Origin: Limnohabitans sp. T6-5
Lineage (GTDB): Bacteria > Pseudomonadota > Gammaproteobacteria > Burkholderiales > Burkholderiaceae_C
NCBI RefSeq assembly: GCF_003063315.1
Contig: NZ_NERV01000003.1
Span: forward strand, 682,001 to 746,000
Reading direction: 5' to 3'
Length of the DNA: 64,000 bases
Made by a program: the position numbers and the translations under genes. The notes under the pieces are model-generated. The model was not told the DNA's origin. It saw nothing but the letters and a program-made list of their open reading frames with translations, and ran no database searches. Shown piece by piece: positions 26,236 through 35,141 of this stretch. Position 1 is the stretch's first letter. Every line of letters begins with the position of its first letter.

Positions 26236-27870
26236 ATGTCCCGCACTTTGGCCCGAGGTTTTTCGGGCATTCCCTCTTTGCTCTTCGCCTTGCTGGCCCT
26301 GATTCTGGCGTTGCCGGTGCTGGCCGTGCTCGGCTCATGGCTTCAGTGGAGCGGCTCAAGCGCTGAGATTTTGCAAGAGATGGCCCGCACCGTATTGCCC
26401 GACTACGCGCTCACTTCGCTGGGTCTGTGCCTCATGGTGGCCGTGGGTGTGACGGTGCTGGGTCTGTCCACCGCGGCGCTGGTGACCTTGTTTGATTTTC
26501 CGGGGCGGGGCGCTTTTGAATGGCTCCTGCTGTTGCCGCTGGCCATGCCCGCTTACGTGGTGGCCTATGCCTACACCGACTTTTTGCAGTTCAGTGGCCC
26601 CTTGCAGATGGCGCTGCGGGACTTGCTTGGCCTGCAAGGCCGCCTGTGGCCTGACGTGCGCAGCGTCTGGGGCGCAGCGCTGGTGTTCACCTTGTCGCTT
26701 TACCCCTACGTCTATTTGCTGGCCCGCACCGCCCTGGTGGAGCGCGCTGGCGGCCTGATGGAAGCGGCCCGCCTGCTGGGTGCACCGCTGCCGCGCCGCA
26801 TCCGCGAAATCGCCTTGCCGCTGGCGCGCCCCGCCGTGGCCGCAGGTGTGGCCTTGGCCCTCATGGAAACGCTGGCCGACTTTGGGGTGTCCAGTTATTT
26901 CGGCATCCAAACCTTCACGGCCGGTATCTACAAAGCCTGGCTGGCCATGGACAACCGCATCGCAGCAGCCCAACTGGCCACCTTGTTGCTGGCCGTGGTG
27001 GTGGTTTTGCTACAGCTTGAGCAGCGTGCCCAAAAGCGCATGCGCTTCAATCAGGCCCGAGGCAGCCGTCAGGGCTCGGCCGAGGCGCAACCCGTGCAAC
27101 TGGTCGGCGGGGCGCGTGTGCTGGCATGGTGCTTGTGCGGTGTACCCGTGCTGTTGGGTTTTGCGCTGCCAGTGCTCATTTTGTGCCACGCCATGTTGGG
27201 TGAAGCCACCGAGCTGCCCTGGGCTCGCTTTGGCCAATGGGCCTTCACCAGCTTGCGCTTGGGGGCTTTCACCGCTGTGCTGGCCGTGGGCGTGGCGCTG
27301 GCGTTGGCCTTCAGCGTTCGCACCCGTGCCGATGCCCTGAGTCGCACCGCCATCGGTTTGGTGGGTCTGGGCTATGCCATTCCGGGGGCCGTGGTGGTGG
27401 TGGGCTTGCTCTTGCCGGTAGGCTGGATTCAGCACACCTGGCCCGCCTCAAAGGCCGGCGCCTGGGTCACAGCCACCGCATTGGGGCTGGTGTGGGCCTA
27501 TCTGGTGCGCTTTTGTGCGGTGGCCTTGCAGTCGGTACAAAGTGGTTACGCTCGCATTCCGGTCAGTCTGGACGATTCGGCCCGCATGCTCGGGGTGACC
27601 GGCTGGGGCTTGCTGCGCCGTGTGCATGCGCCGCTGCTCAAGCGCACGACCCTGGCGGCCGTGTTGCTGGTGTTTGTCGACGTGATGAAGGAGCTGCCCG
27701 CCACCATGGTGCTGCGCCCGTTCAACAGCGACACCCTGGCCGTGGTGGCCTACCAATTGGCGCGTGACGAGCGCCTGGGAGAAGCCGCCTTGCCCTCGCT
27801 TGCACTGGTGCTGGTGGGCTTGATTCCCGTCATCTTGCTCAGCCGTACCTTGCGCCAGCCTCTGAAATGA
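26236..27870 (+). CDS. iron(III) ABC transporter permease (FbpB-like, fused two-domain)
   Basis: A 544-residue inner-membrane protein with about twelve hydrophobic segments arranged as two MetI-like permease halves. Each half has an EAA loop: 'EAARLLGAPLPRRIREIALP' (about 176-195) and 'DSARMLGVTGWGLLRRVHAP' (about 447-466). Fused permeases of this kind serve FbpABC/FutABC ferric-iron importers. I chose ATG 26236 over an in-frame GTG at 26203 because the TACAAT box lies between them. It is divergent from the ATPase gene, so the three transporter genes lie in three transcription units. Confidence 0.92.
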   Translation: MSRTLARGFSGIPSLLFALLALILALPVLAVLGSWLQWSGSSAEILQEMARTVLPDYALTSLGLCLMVAVGVTVLGLSTAALVTLFDFPGRGAFEWLLLLPLAMPAYVVAYAYTDFLQFSGPLQMALRDLLGLQGRLWPDVRSVWGAALVFTLSLYPYVYLLARTALVERAGGLMEAARLLGAPLPRRIREIALPLARPAVAAGVALALMETLADFGVSSYFGIQTFTAGIYKAWLAMDNRIAAAQLATLLLAVVVVLLQLEQRAQKRMRFNQARGSRQGSAEAQPVQLVGGARVLAWCLCGVPVLLGFALPVLILCHAMLGEATELPWARFGQWAFTSLRLGAFTAVLAVGVALALAFSVRTRADALSRTAIGLVGLGYAIPGAVVVVGLLLPVGWIQHTWPASKAGAWVTATALGLVWAYLVRFCAVALQSVQSGYARIPVSLDDSARMLGVTGWGLLRRVHAPLLKRTTLAAVLLVFVDVMKELPATMVLRPFNSDTLAVVAYQLARDERLGEAALPSLALVLVGLIPVILLSRTLRQPLK

Positions 27871-28073
27871 AACGCGATGGCACGGAGGGTGCCACCTGTG
27901 CTTTTCGGTCACCCTACAGTCAGCCGTCGCTTGCAATTGTCTATTTGAATGTCGCCTTGATGCAGACATGTCCATGCACAGCAAGCCATGATCGGCTTTC
28001 GAGGCCTGGGCAAAGGGCATGTCTTGTGGGATGGGCCAGCCTGCTCGCCTCCATGCTCTGCGGCCCATAAAAA
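27871..28073. other. 203-base gap after the permease
   Basis: No gene is supported. A short frame continuing from 27867 has no family features. The right end joins the bidirectional hairpin at 28074. Confidence 0.5.
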
Positions 28074-28142
28074 AAGGGCTGATCTTGCGATCAGCCCTTG
28101 AAGGGATCCCTGTTTCCCAGATGAAATTCAAAGAGATCCGAG
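28069..28142 (-). terminator. terminator with repeated flank, copy 2
   Basis: A perfect 11-bp stem AAGGGCTGATC / GATCAGCCCTT with loop TTGC (28074-28099) is followed on the minus strand by a run of seven T. It closes the phasin gene that ends at 28199 and may also stop the convergent permease transcript. The bases to 28142 (tgtttcccag, gaaattcaaa, gatccg) repeat the flank seen at 24920-24960 minus a 14-base segment. Confidence 0.85.
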
Positions 28143-28198
28143 GAGACAACTTGCAAAAACAGCAGACAGATCCTTGCAAAACCTGTCTGTCGTGAAAA

Positions 28199-28732
28199 TC
28201 ACTTCTTCTTGGCAGCTTTAGGGGCAGCAGTTTGGGTCACGGCCGCCAGGTTGGACTCGGCCAGATCGGTGGCTTGCTTGACCGCTTTTTGCACGGTTTC
28301 GAATGCGCTGTTGGCGGCAGTCACGGCACCCTTCATCATGGCCACAGCTTGCTCGGAGCCAGCTGGGGCGTTGGAGGCGGCGCTGTCAACCAAAGAAGCG
28401 AATTGCTGTTGTGCAGCAGCGGCTTGGGCTTCGAACGCTTTGGTGAATTCGCCACCGGTGCCGGTTGCGATGTCGTACAAGTGGCGGCTGTAAGCGGCGG
28501 TTTTTTCAGCCAAAGGCTGGAACAGGCTGGCTTGCATGGCCACCAACTCTTGGGCATCTTTCACGCTCAGAGCGGCTTGGGTGTTGCTGGACGATTCGTC
28601 CAGGGCTGCTTTGGCGGCAGTCAGGTTCAACTCGACCAGTTTTTCCACGCCTTCGAAGGCTTTGGCGGTCAGACCAAACAGGGTTTCAACATTGGCTTTG
28701 TGCGAAGCGACGATTTGTTCAGCGGTCATCAT
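28199..28732 (-). CDS. phasin family protein
   Basis: A 177-residue, Ala-rich, almost wholly helical protein. The start '[20 protein letters not shown]', the central '[17 protein letters not shown]' and '[20 protein letters not shown]' blocks are typical of the granule-associated PhaP family. The C-terminus is Lys-rich ('APKAAKKK'). Phasins coat polyhydroxyalkanoate granules, so the host probably stores PHA. GGAG lies 6 bases before the ATG. The gene stands alone, with its own terminator at 28074 and a 195-base divergent gap to the deacetylase-like gene. Confidence 0.93.
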   Translation of the reverse strand: MMTAEQIVASHKANVETLFGLTAKAFEGVEKLVELNLTAAKAALDESSSNTQAALSVKDAQELVAMQASLFQPLAEKTAAYSRHLYDIATGTGGEFTKAFEAQAAAAQQQFASLVDSAASNAPAGSEQAVAMMKGAVTAANSAFETVQKAVKQATDLAESNLAAVTQTAAPKAAKKK

Positions 28733-28927
28733 GAGAATCTCCAGATCAAGGTTTCAAAAAAAGGTTTCAAGTGACTGCGCCGAAACTGGCCTGGGCCGTA
28801 CAACTTTGTTGCAGTGCAGCATGGTTTTGATTTTAGGGGTTCTAGCGATTCATGCAAGGGGATTGAACCCTTTTGAATCCAATTTAGAGAGCATTTTCTA
28901 GAATCGATCGATTGCCACCGAATTGAC
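28733..28927. promoter_or_regulatory. divergent promoter region, phasin / deacetylase-like gene
   Basis: A perfect 12-base palindrome AATCGATCGATT at 28902-28913 lies 15 bases before the deacetylase-like start and overlaps a TAGAAT hexamer (28899-28904) that could be a -10 box. A well-placed -35 was not seen. The phasin ribosome site is at the left edge. Confidence 0.4.
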
Positions 28928-29857
28928 ATGCACGCCTATTACGCCGATCACTTTGTTTTGCCCTTGCCCGAAGGACACCGTTTTCCGATGCACAAGTACA
29001 GCCGCTTGCGTGACCGACTTACGCAAGAGCTGCCACGTGTCGTCATGCGCGAAGCGCCGACGGCCAGCGATGGCGAGCTGGCGCTGGTGCACACGCCGGA
29101 CTACATCCGGGGCGTGGCCCATGGCAGTCTGGACGCTGCGCTGCAAAGAGAAATCGGTTTTCCATGGAGTGTGGCCATGGCAGAGCGCGCACGTCGTTCT
29201 GTAGGGGCTTCGGTGGCTGCTGCGCGAGATGCCCTGGTGCAGGGCGTCGCTGGCAATCTGGCGGGCGGCACCCACCATGCCTATGCCCACAAAGGTGGCG
29301 GCTTTTGCGTCTTCAATGACATCGCAGTCACGGCCCGGCTCATGCAGGCCGAGGCGTGGCGACACCGGCGTCAAGTCCTGCATGTGGCAGTGATTGACCT
29401 GGATGTGCACCAGGGCAACGGTACGGCGCACATCTTCGCCAAAGATCCCAGTGTGTTCACCTTGTCGCTGCACGGTGAGAAGAACTTTCCGTTTCGCAAA
29501 GAAATGAGTGATCTGGATGTGGGCCTGCCCGACGGCTGCACCGATGCGCCTTATCTGGAAGCGCTGCACCAGGCACTGCAAACCCTGCAAGACCGCTTTG
29601 ATCCGCATCTGGTGATTTATCTGGCCGGGGCTGACCCGCACGAGGGGGACCGCTTGGGGCGGCTGAAACTGAGCGCAGACGGCATGCAGGCGCGCGACCG
29701 AGTCGTCATGGACTGGGCCTGGCAGCGGCGCCTGTCCGTGGTGCTGTGCATGGGCGGAGGTTACGGTCATGACATTGAAACCACGGTGCAGGTGCAAGTA
29801 CAGACCTGGGCGGTGGCGCTGGGGTATTGGCAACGCTGGCACAATCTCGGGCGATGA
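28928..29857 (+). CDS. histone deacetylase family protein (class II HDAC-like amidohydrolase)
   Basis: A 309-residue zinc hydrolase of the arginase/deacetylase fold. The active-site pair is in 'AGGTHHAYAHKGGGFCVFND' (about 115-134), the zinc Asp and His in 'VIDLDVHQGNGTAHI' (about 155-169), and further family residues in 'YLAGADPHEGDRLG' and 'CMGGGYG'. Bacterial relatives deacetylate acetylpolyamines or small acetylated compounds, or act on acetyl-lysine. The substrate here is open. It heads a three-gene unit in which each junction is an ATGA overlap. Confidence 0.93.
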   Translation: MHAYYADHFVLPLPEGHRFPMHKYSRLRDRLTQELPRVVMREAPTASDGELALVHTPDYIRGVAHGSLDAALQREIGFPWSVAMAERARRSVGASVAAARDALVQGVAGNLAGGTHHAYAHKGGGFCVFNDIAVTARLMQAEAWRHRRQVLHVAVIDLDVHQGNGTAHIFAKDPSVFTLSLHGEKNFPFRKEMSDLDVGLPDGCTDAPYLEALHQALQTLQDRFDPHLVIYLAGADPHEGDRLGRLKLSADGMQARDRVVMDWAWQRRLSVVLCMGGGYGHDIETTVQVQVQTWAVALGYWQRWHNLGR

Positions 29858-30306
29858 ACACCCCTGCCACGCCCCCCTTGAAACCCCAGGCCGATGCCCG
29901 CAGCAGCTACAAGGCGTTTCGCGCCATCAGCACCCGCTGGATGGACAACGATGTGTACGGTCATGTGAACAACGTGGTGTATTACAGCTGGTTCGACACC
30001 GCCGTGAACGCCACACTGATTGAAAAAGGCGTGCTCGACATCCACGCGGGCTCGACCATTGGCCTGGTGGTGGAAACCCAATGTTTCTACTTTGCCCCCC
30101 TGGCTTTCCCGCAAACCATTGACGCCGGTATCCGTGTGGCCAAGCTCGGTACATCGAGCGTGCGTTACGAGGTCGGTCTGTTCGCCCAAGGCGAAGAGAT
30201 GAGCGCCGCCCGGGGCCACTTTGTGCATGTGTACGTAGACCGTGAAACCCGCCGTCCAGTACCCCTGCCACCCGAATTGAAAACTTTTTTGGAGACTTTG
30301 ACATGA
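29854..30306 (+). CDS. acyl-CoA thioesterase (4HBT/YbgC-like hot-dog fold)
   Basis: A 150-residue hot-dog-fold enzyme. The block 'TRWMDNDVYGHVNNVVYYSW' (about 28-47) carries the catalytic Asp and the conserved His-Val-Asn-Asn of the 4-hydroxybenzoyl-CoA thioesterase family. Hydrolyses an acyl-CoA, substrate unknown. I chose ATG 29854, which overlaps the deacetylase-like stop (ATGA), over an upstream in-frame start. It also overlaps the nitroreductase start. Confidence 0.92.
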   Translation: MNTPATPPLKPQADARSSYKAFRAISTRWMDNDVYGHVNNVVYYSWFDTAVNATLIEKGVLDIHAGSTIGLVVETQCFYFAPLAFPQTIDAGIRVAKLGTSSVRYEVGLFAQGEEMSAARGHFVHVYVDRETRRPVPLPPELKTFLETLT

Positions 30307-31040
30307 GCACCCCCACCATCACCCAACAAGTCAGCACCCGCGTGAACGACCCGGCCAGCGTGGACGCCGCCATCCTCAGCCGTTTCTCGGCGCGCGCCTA
30401 TTTGCCCAAACCGGTCGATCGCAGCGTGTTGCAGGACATCCTGGACATCGCGGCCCGCGCGCCCAGCGGCACCAACACCCAACCCTGGAAGGTGTATGTG
30501 CTGCAAGGCGCCAAGCTGGAAGAACTGGTGACCAAGACCTGCGCTGCACACGACGCCATGAGTGCCAACCCCGCCTTGGCAGCTGAATACGCCGAGTCCT
30601 ATGACTACTACCCCGAAAAATGGGTCAGCCCCTTCATCGACCGCCGCCGCGAGTGCGGCTTTGGCCTGTATGGCGTGCTGGGCATAGGCAAAGGCGACAA
30701 AGACCGCATGCACGAACAGCACCAAAAGAACTTCCGCTTCTTTGACGCACCGGTGGGCCTGATCTTCACCATCGACAAAGTCATGGGCCGGGGCAGCTTG
30801 CTCGACTACGGCATGTTCCTGCAAACCCTCATGATCGCAGCCCGTTCGCGTGGCCTGCACACCTGCCCACAGGCGGCGTGGAACAATTTCTCCAACATCA
30901 TCTTGCCGCTGGTGGGCGCGGGCGACAACGAAATGGTGGTCTGCGGCATGTCGCTGGGCTATGCCGACGAAGCGGCCGTGGTCAACACCTTTCAGACCAC
31001 CCGTGTGGCCGCGCAAGACTTCACCCACTGGGTGGACTGA
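30303..31040 (+). CDS. nitroreductase family flavoprotein
   Basis: A 245-residue FMN oxidoreductase. 'ILSRFSARAYLPKPVDRSVL' (about 22-41) and 'IAARAPSGTNTQPWKVYVL' (about 50-68) are the FMN-phosphate-binding blocks of the family. The C-terminal 'GDNEMVVCGMSLGYADEAAVVN' is also typical. It probably uses NAD(P)H to reduce nitro compounds or quinones; the natural substrate is unknown. The ATG overlaps the thioesterase stop. A 65-base gap separates it from mod. Confidence 0.93.
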   Translation: MSTPTITQQVSTRVNDPASVDAAILSRFSARAYLPKPVDRSVLQDILDIAARAPSGTNTQPWKVYVLQGAKLEELVTKTCAAHDAMSANPALAAEYAESYDYYPEKWVSPFIDRRRECGFGLYGVLGIGKGDKDRMHEQHQKNFRFFDAPVGLIFTIDKVMGRGSLLDYGMFLQTLMIAARSRGLHTCPQAAWNNFSNIILPLVGAGDNEMVVCGMSLGYADEAAVVNTFQTTRVAAQDFTHWVD

Positions 31041-31105
31041 ACCGTTGCGTTTGACGATCCGGCGCAGGCCTGCCGCTGTGCCAAGTTCCCTTTTTTGAGT
31101 TCCCC

Positions 31106-33124
31106 ATGAGCCACCCCATCTTCACAGCCCCCAGCCCCGCCGCTCAAAAACTGGAACTGCTGCGCGAATTGTTCCCGCAAGCCATTGAAACAGCCCCTGA
31201 TGGCAGCGTGCGTGTGAACGCCGCCGCCATCCAGCAAGCGCTGGACCCGGTCAACCCCGAAGGCATTCGGGTCGAAGAAGACGGCTATGAACTGCGCTGG
31301 GTGGGCAAGCGCGAGGCGTATCACACCGCTTTTGTGCCGCCGCAGAAAATTTTGAAACCCTTGCATGCTGACAGCCAAGACTGGGACACCACCGGCAACC
31401 TGCTCATCAAAGGCGACAATCTTGATGCGCTGCGTCTGCTGCGCCAAAGCTACTTTGGCAAGGTCAAACTGATCTACATTGACCCGCCTTACAACACGCA
31501 AAACGATACGTTCATCTATCGAGACGATTTCAGCGCGAAGCAAAACGAGGTTCTCAAACAGCTGGGATACAGCGCCGACAACATCGACTACATCAAAAAC
31601 ATCTACGGTGCCCGCACGCACAGCGGCTGGTTGAGCTTCATGTACCCGCGTCTGCTGCTGGCCAAAGACCTGCTGCGTGAAGATGGCGTGATCTTCATCT
31701 CGATTGACGACAATGAACAGGCGCAGTTGAAGTTGTTGTGTGATGAGGTGTTTGGGCAGGAGAATTTTGTAGCAGAGATTGTCTGGGAGGGAGCCAACAA
31801 GAACGATGCACGTCAAGTCGGAACCGTTCATGAATATGTTTTGGTCTATGCTCAAAACCGTAGTGAACTGCCTCGCGAATGGAGCCTCAAAAAAGAAGGT
31901 GCAGAACCAGTATTTGCTGAGGTCAAGCGATTAAAAAAATTGCATGGTTCGGACTTTGAAACCATTTCCAAAGAACTTGCGGGCTGGTTCAGAGCAATGA
32001 AAGCTAAACCTTCATTTGCGTTGCGCCGCTTTCGCTATGTTGATGAGAGAGGTGCATACAAAGAGGACGATCCGACAGCGCCAGGAGGAAGAAAGTTTGA
32101 TTTGATTAATCCCCAAAATAACCAAGTATTACCGCTGAGAAAAAATCGCGGCTGGGGGTTTGATCAAACTGAATTCAATCGTTTAGTTGATGAGGGCCGT
32201 GTCTCGTTTATTACAGATTCGAGTGTCATGATTCGTCGATATCTTCATGAAACCGACACCATTACACCGCCCAGTGTGCATTACCAACCGGCACGCTCAG
32301 CTTCTGAGCGGTTGACACGCATGATGAATGGGAATGTTTTTGAATTTCCCAAGGACGAAACGGTACTTAACAAGTTTGTCGAAATGGCAACTGATCCTAA
32401 CGATGCCAATTGCATAGTTCTGGATTTCTTCGCTGGCTCAGGGACCACAGCTCATGCTGTGATGTTGCAAAACGCGTTGGATAGCGGTTGTCGGCGTTTC
32501 ATTCTCGTTCAAATCCCCCAGACCATCGACCCCAAGAAACAAAAAGAAGCCCACAGCTTCGTGACCGACACCTTGGGCAGACCCGAGGCCACGATTTTTG
32601 AAATCACCGCCGAGCGCATCCGCCGAGCCGGAGCCAAGTTGCAGGCCGACCGAAAAACCGACTTGGCGACCGATCCCACCCATTTGGACACGGGTTTTCG
32701 CGTGTTCGAGCTGACCGACGACCCCGATGCCCTGATCTTGCAAAAGCCGCTGGCCGAGGCCACGCAGGCCGACTTGGTCAAGCTGCAAACCACCATCGCC
32801 ACGCCTCAGCCTGAACAACTTCCGCGTATCCTTTACAACCTGCTGCTGGCCGAGGGCCTGCCCTTGTCCACCCGCATTGAGGCCGTGCAAGCCGAGCAGC
32901 ACCCGCAAGCGCTGTACCGCGCAGCTGATGTGCTCATCATCTTGCAGGCGGTGGACACCGAAGACCTGCGCCAAGCATTGACCCAACTCAAGGCCGCTGG
33001 CACCCCGGTGCAGCACCTGAGCGTGTATGCGCCCTGGGTGCAAGACAACAATTTCTTGCTGGGCCTCAAAACCTTGCTCGAAACGCTGGGTCTGTCGGAA
33101 GACAAGCTGCGCTTACGGGGTTGA
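31106..33124 (+). CDS. mod: type III restriction-modification DNA methyltransferase (Mod)
   Basis: A 672-residue beta-class N6-adenine/N4-cytosine methyltransferase. Catalytic motif IV 'LIYIDPPYNT' is at 122-131 and the SAM-binding motif I 'LDFFAGSGTTAHA' at 439-451, the order expected for Mod subunits. Residues about 215-435 between them form the target-recognition domain. The DNA for this part (roughly 31740-32480) is visibly AT-richer and differs in codon use from both ends, which suggests a domain swap. Mod gives the sequence specificity to the Res subunit at 35142. Here two other genes separate mod and res. Confidence 0.95.
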   Translation: MSHPIFTAPSPAAQKLELLRELFPQAIETAPDGSVRVNAAAIQQALDPVNPEGIRVEEDGYELRWVGKREAYHTAFVPPQKILKPLHADSQDWDTTGNLLIKGDNLDALRLLRQSYFGKVKLIYIDPPYNTQNDTFIYRDDFSAKQNEVLKQLGYSADNIDYIKNIYGARTHSGWLSFMYPRLLLAKDLLREDGVIFISIDDNEQAQLKLLCDEVFGQENFVAEIVWEGANKNDARQVGTVHEYVLVYAQNRSELPREWSLKKEGAEPVFAEVKRLKKLHGSDFETISKELAGWFRAMKAKPSFALRRFRYVDERGAYKEDDPTAPGGRKFDLINPQNNQVLPLRKNRGWGFDQTEFNRLVDEGRVSFITDSSVMIRRYLHETDTITPPSVHYQPARSASERLTRMMNGNVFEFPKDETVLNKFVEMATDPNDANCIVLDFFAGSGTTAHAVMLQNALDSGCRRFILVQIPQTIDPKKQKEAHSFVTDTLGRPEATIFEITAERIRRAGAKLQADRKTDLATDPTHLDTGFRVFELTDDPDALILQKPLAEATQADLVKLQTTIATPQPEQLPRILYNLLLAEGLPLSTRIEAVQAEQHPQALYRAADVLIILQAVDTEDLRQALTQLKAAGTPVQHLSVYAPWVQDNNFLLGLKTLLETLGLSEDKLRLRG

Positions 33125-33171
33125 CCGACCATGGACGAAGCCGCAGTAAACAACACCATACGAGGTGAAAT

Positions 33172-34572
33172 ATGAAAATTGCCATTGAAAATTTTGGTGC
33201 CATTAAAAAGCGCATCGAAATCGAGCCCAAACCGCTTACCATCTTTTGCGGAAGCAACAACACGGGCAAGACCTATGGCCTGTATGTGCTTAACGCTTTG
33301 ATGGACTCACGTTTTGTTGCCTCTTTTGATTGGGCAAAACACAACGCCAAATTGTTGCTTGAACAGGGTCGATTGCTGATTGATCGAGAGTCTTGGCTGG
33401 GGGAAGATGCGCTCAAACTCGCACAAAAGAACATCTCTCAAGGTCTGAAAAGCTCACTTGCTAGATTTTTTGTGGCAGACAGCGGCCTGACAGACGACGC
33501 CATTTTTGAAGTTTCACTGTCCTTGTCTGAAATCGAGGCAAGTGTGGTTAATTTCGAACTTTCGTATGGGGAGTCCACCAACTCATCACAAAAGAAACCA
33601 ATGGGGCTGAGAGGTGAATTCAGTGGCAAACGCATTGGGCTTATCTTGTATGGTGACTGGCCAAACATTGCAGCCGTGGAGCGAGTGATTAACAACGCAT
33701 TGATGGCGCTTTACTGTCCGATTCGTCAGGGGCGTGCCTTGTTGTTGCCTGCGGAGCGTACAGGGATTAACTTGTTTTTTCGCGAGCTGAATTCGCGGCG
33801 GGCCGCTTTGCTGCGTCATGTCACTAGCCAAACGCTCGATACCAACGAGCTGCTCAAGGACATCATCGTTTCACGGTATCCGCAGCCGATTCATGACTAC
33901 ATTGAATTCATGAATGCGCAGCCAGAAATAAAACGCCAGACCAGTGAAAATTTTGCAGATTTGGCCGCTTGGTTGCAAAAAGAAGTTTTGAGGGTGAAGT
34001 ACAAGGTCGATCGTTACGGCGATATCAGCATTGCGCCCTTGCGCAGTAAGACGGAGTTAGGTTTGCACTTGGGTTCGTCAACTGCTAAAACTTTCTTTGG
34101 ACTTTGGTCGTATCTCAATCATTTGGCGCAGCCGGGGGATTGTTTGATGATCGACGAACCAGAGTTGAACCTTCATCCGCTGAACCAGCGCAATATTGCC
34201 CGCTTGCTGGCTGAGTTGGTTAATCGCGGTATTCGTGTGGTCGTTAGCACCCATTCCGACTATATGGTTCGTGAATGGGGCAACCTTGTGATGCTTAGCG
34301 AAGATTTTCCTGGGCGGGATGCGCTTTCGAAGCGTCATGGGCTGAGCAGTTCGCAGTGGCTGCCAGCCGATAAGGTCCACGCTTACGAATTCCATTCTGG
34401 CGGTGTCGAAGCTATGTCTGTTGATGTGGGCAGTGGCATCCGTACCCCGTTGTTTGACGAAAGCATTGAGCAACTCAACGCAGCGGCACAAGATATTTAC
34501 TTTGCAGTGCAGGAGGCAAGACCAGCTGAACCTGAGCAAAAGGTGCTCAAGGCGCGCAAGGGCAAGGTATGA
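33172..34572 (+). CDS. AAA ATPase, OLD/ABC-like (AAA15-type), embedded in the type III R-M locus
   Basis: A 466-residue SMC/OLD-like ATPase. 'ENFGAIKK' then Walker A 'GSNNTGKT' (27-34) open the protein. A degenerate ABC signature 'LGSSTAKTF' is near 300-308, Walker B 'CLMIDEPELNLHP' is at 324-336 and the switch His in 'VVSTHSDYMV' at 357-366. No TOPRIM domain is evident after it, unlike full OLD nucleases. AGGTG lies 6 bases before the ATG. Base composition is more AT-rich than the flanking core genes. Its stop overlaps the next start (ATGA), so the pair probably works as a complex. Similar ATPase-effector pairs (RloAB, AbiL, PARIS, Septu) are anti-phage systems. Confidence 0.88.
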   Translation: MKIAIENFGAIKKRIEIEPKPLTIFCGSNNTGKTYGLYVLNALMDSRFVASFDWAKHNAKLLLEQGRLLIDRESWLGEDALKLAQKNISQGLKSSLARFFVADSGLTDDAIFEVSLSLSEIEASVVNFELSYGESTNSSQKKPMGLRGEFSGKRIGLILYGDWPNIAAVERVINNALMALYCPIRQGRALLLPAERTGINLFFRELNSRRAALLRHVTSQTLDTNELLKDIIVSRYPQPIHDYIEFMNAQPEIKRQTSENFADLAAWLQKEVLRVKYKVDRYGDISIAPLRSKTELGLHLGSSTAKTFFGLWSYLNHLAQPGDCLMIDEPELNLHPLNQRNIARLLAELVNRGIRVVVSTHSDYMVREWGNLVMLSEDFPGRDALSKRHGLSSSQWLPADKVHAYEFHSGGVEAMSVDVGSGIRTPLFDESIEQLNAAAQDIYFAVQEARPAEPEQKVLKARKGKV

Positions 34573-35132
34573 CAGAAAACGAATATTTTGAAACGCTGCG
34601 AGAAGTGCTTAACCCGCCACTCAGAGATGGCCGCAAAAATGTTGGAGGTCATTTTGTGATCGAAGAGAAAGATCAAAAACCGTTTGGATTGAATGTAAGC
34701 GGATTAGGCGGTCACGAAGCGATCAAGCTAGAGGGGATGAAGACAGACTGGCCATGCTTCAGAGGTTCTCATCGATTTGCGCATCGTCGCTGCGACCGCA
34801 TTGTGGTTGCTTGGAACAAGAGCAAAGGAGTTCCCCAGTTTCTACTCGTCGAGCTAAAAAGTGGAAATTCGGCCGGTGCACGTGCACAACTGGGCGCATC
34901 GCTGGCGTTCTGCCAGTTTCTGCATCACATGGTTTGCGTGGGTCAAGCAAATCCACCAAAGCCTGAGTTTTCTGCTGTCACGGTGAGTTCAACCCCGTTT
35001 GCACTCAAGCTCGGCAGCACGCCCGGTTTGCCATCTTGGAGTTCAAATGGTATTCATCCTGATTGTCGGCACATGGACTTTCCGCGTTCACGGGGCTCAC
35101 TGCCTGTAAAAGCTGTACTGATCAAGGTTTGA
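34569..35132 (+). CDS. uncharacterised protein with a PD-(D/E)XK-like pattern, partner of the ATPase
   Basis: A 187-residue protein with no family I recognise. The segment 'HRRCDRIVVAW' (Asp76), then 'FLLVELKSGN' (Glu95-Leu-Lys97), then Gln107 in 'ARAQLGAS' has the spacing D...ExK...Q of PD-(D/E)XK nucleases and looks like the core beta-strands of that fold. A Cys/His pair late in the protein ('HPDCRHMDF') is also visible. It overlaps the ATPase gene by four bases and ends 9 bases before res. The likely role is an ATPase-controlled nuclease effector; this is inference. A non-nuclease regulatory role cannot be excluded. Confidence 0.75.
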   Translation: MTENEYFETLREVLNPPLRDGRKNVGGHFVIEEKDQKPFGLNVSGLGGHEAIKLEGMKTDWPCFRGSHRFAHRRCDRIVVAWNKSKGVPQFLLVELKSGNSAGARAQLGASLAFCQFLHHMVCVGQANPPKPEFSAVTVSSTPFALKLGSTPGLPSWSSNGIHPDCRHMDFPRSRGSLPVKAVLIKV

Positions 35133-35141
35133 GTCAGTAGC

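Noticed and set aside
27867-28070. A 67-codon frame after the iron permease
   Set aside because: Overlaps the permease stop, has no domain and no ribosome site.
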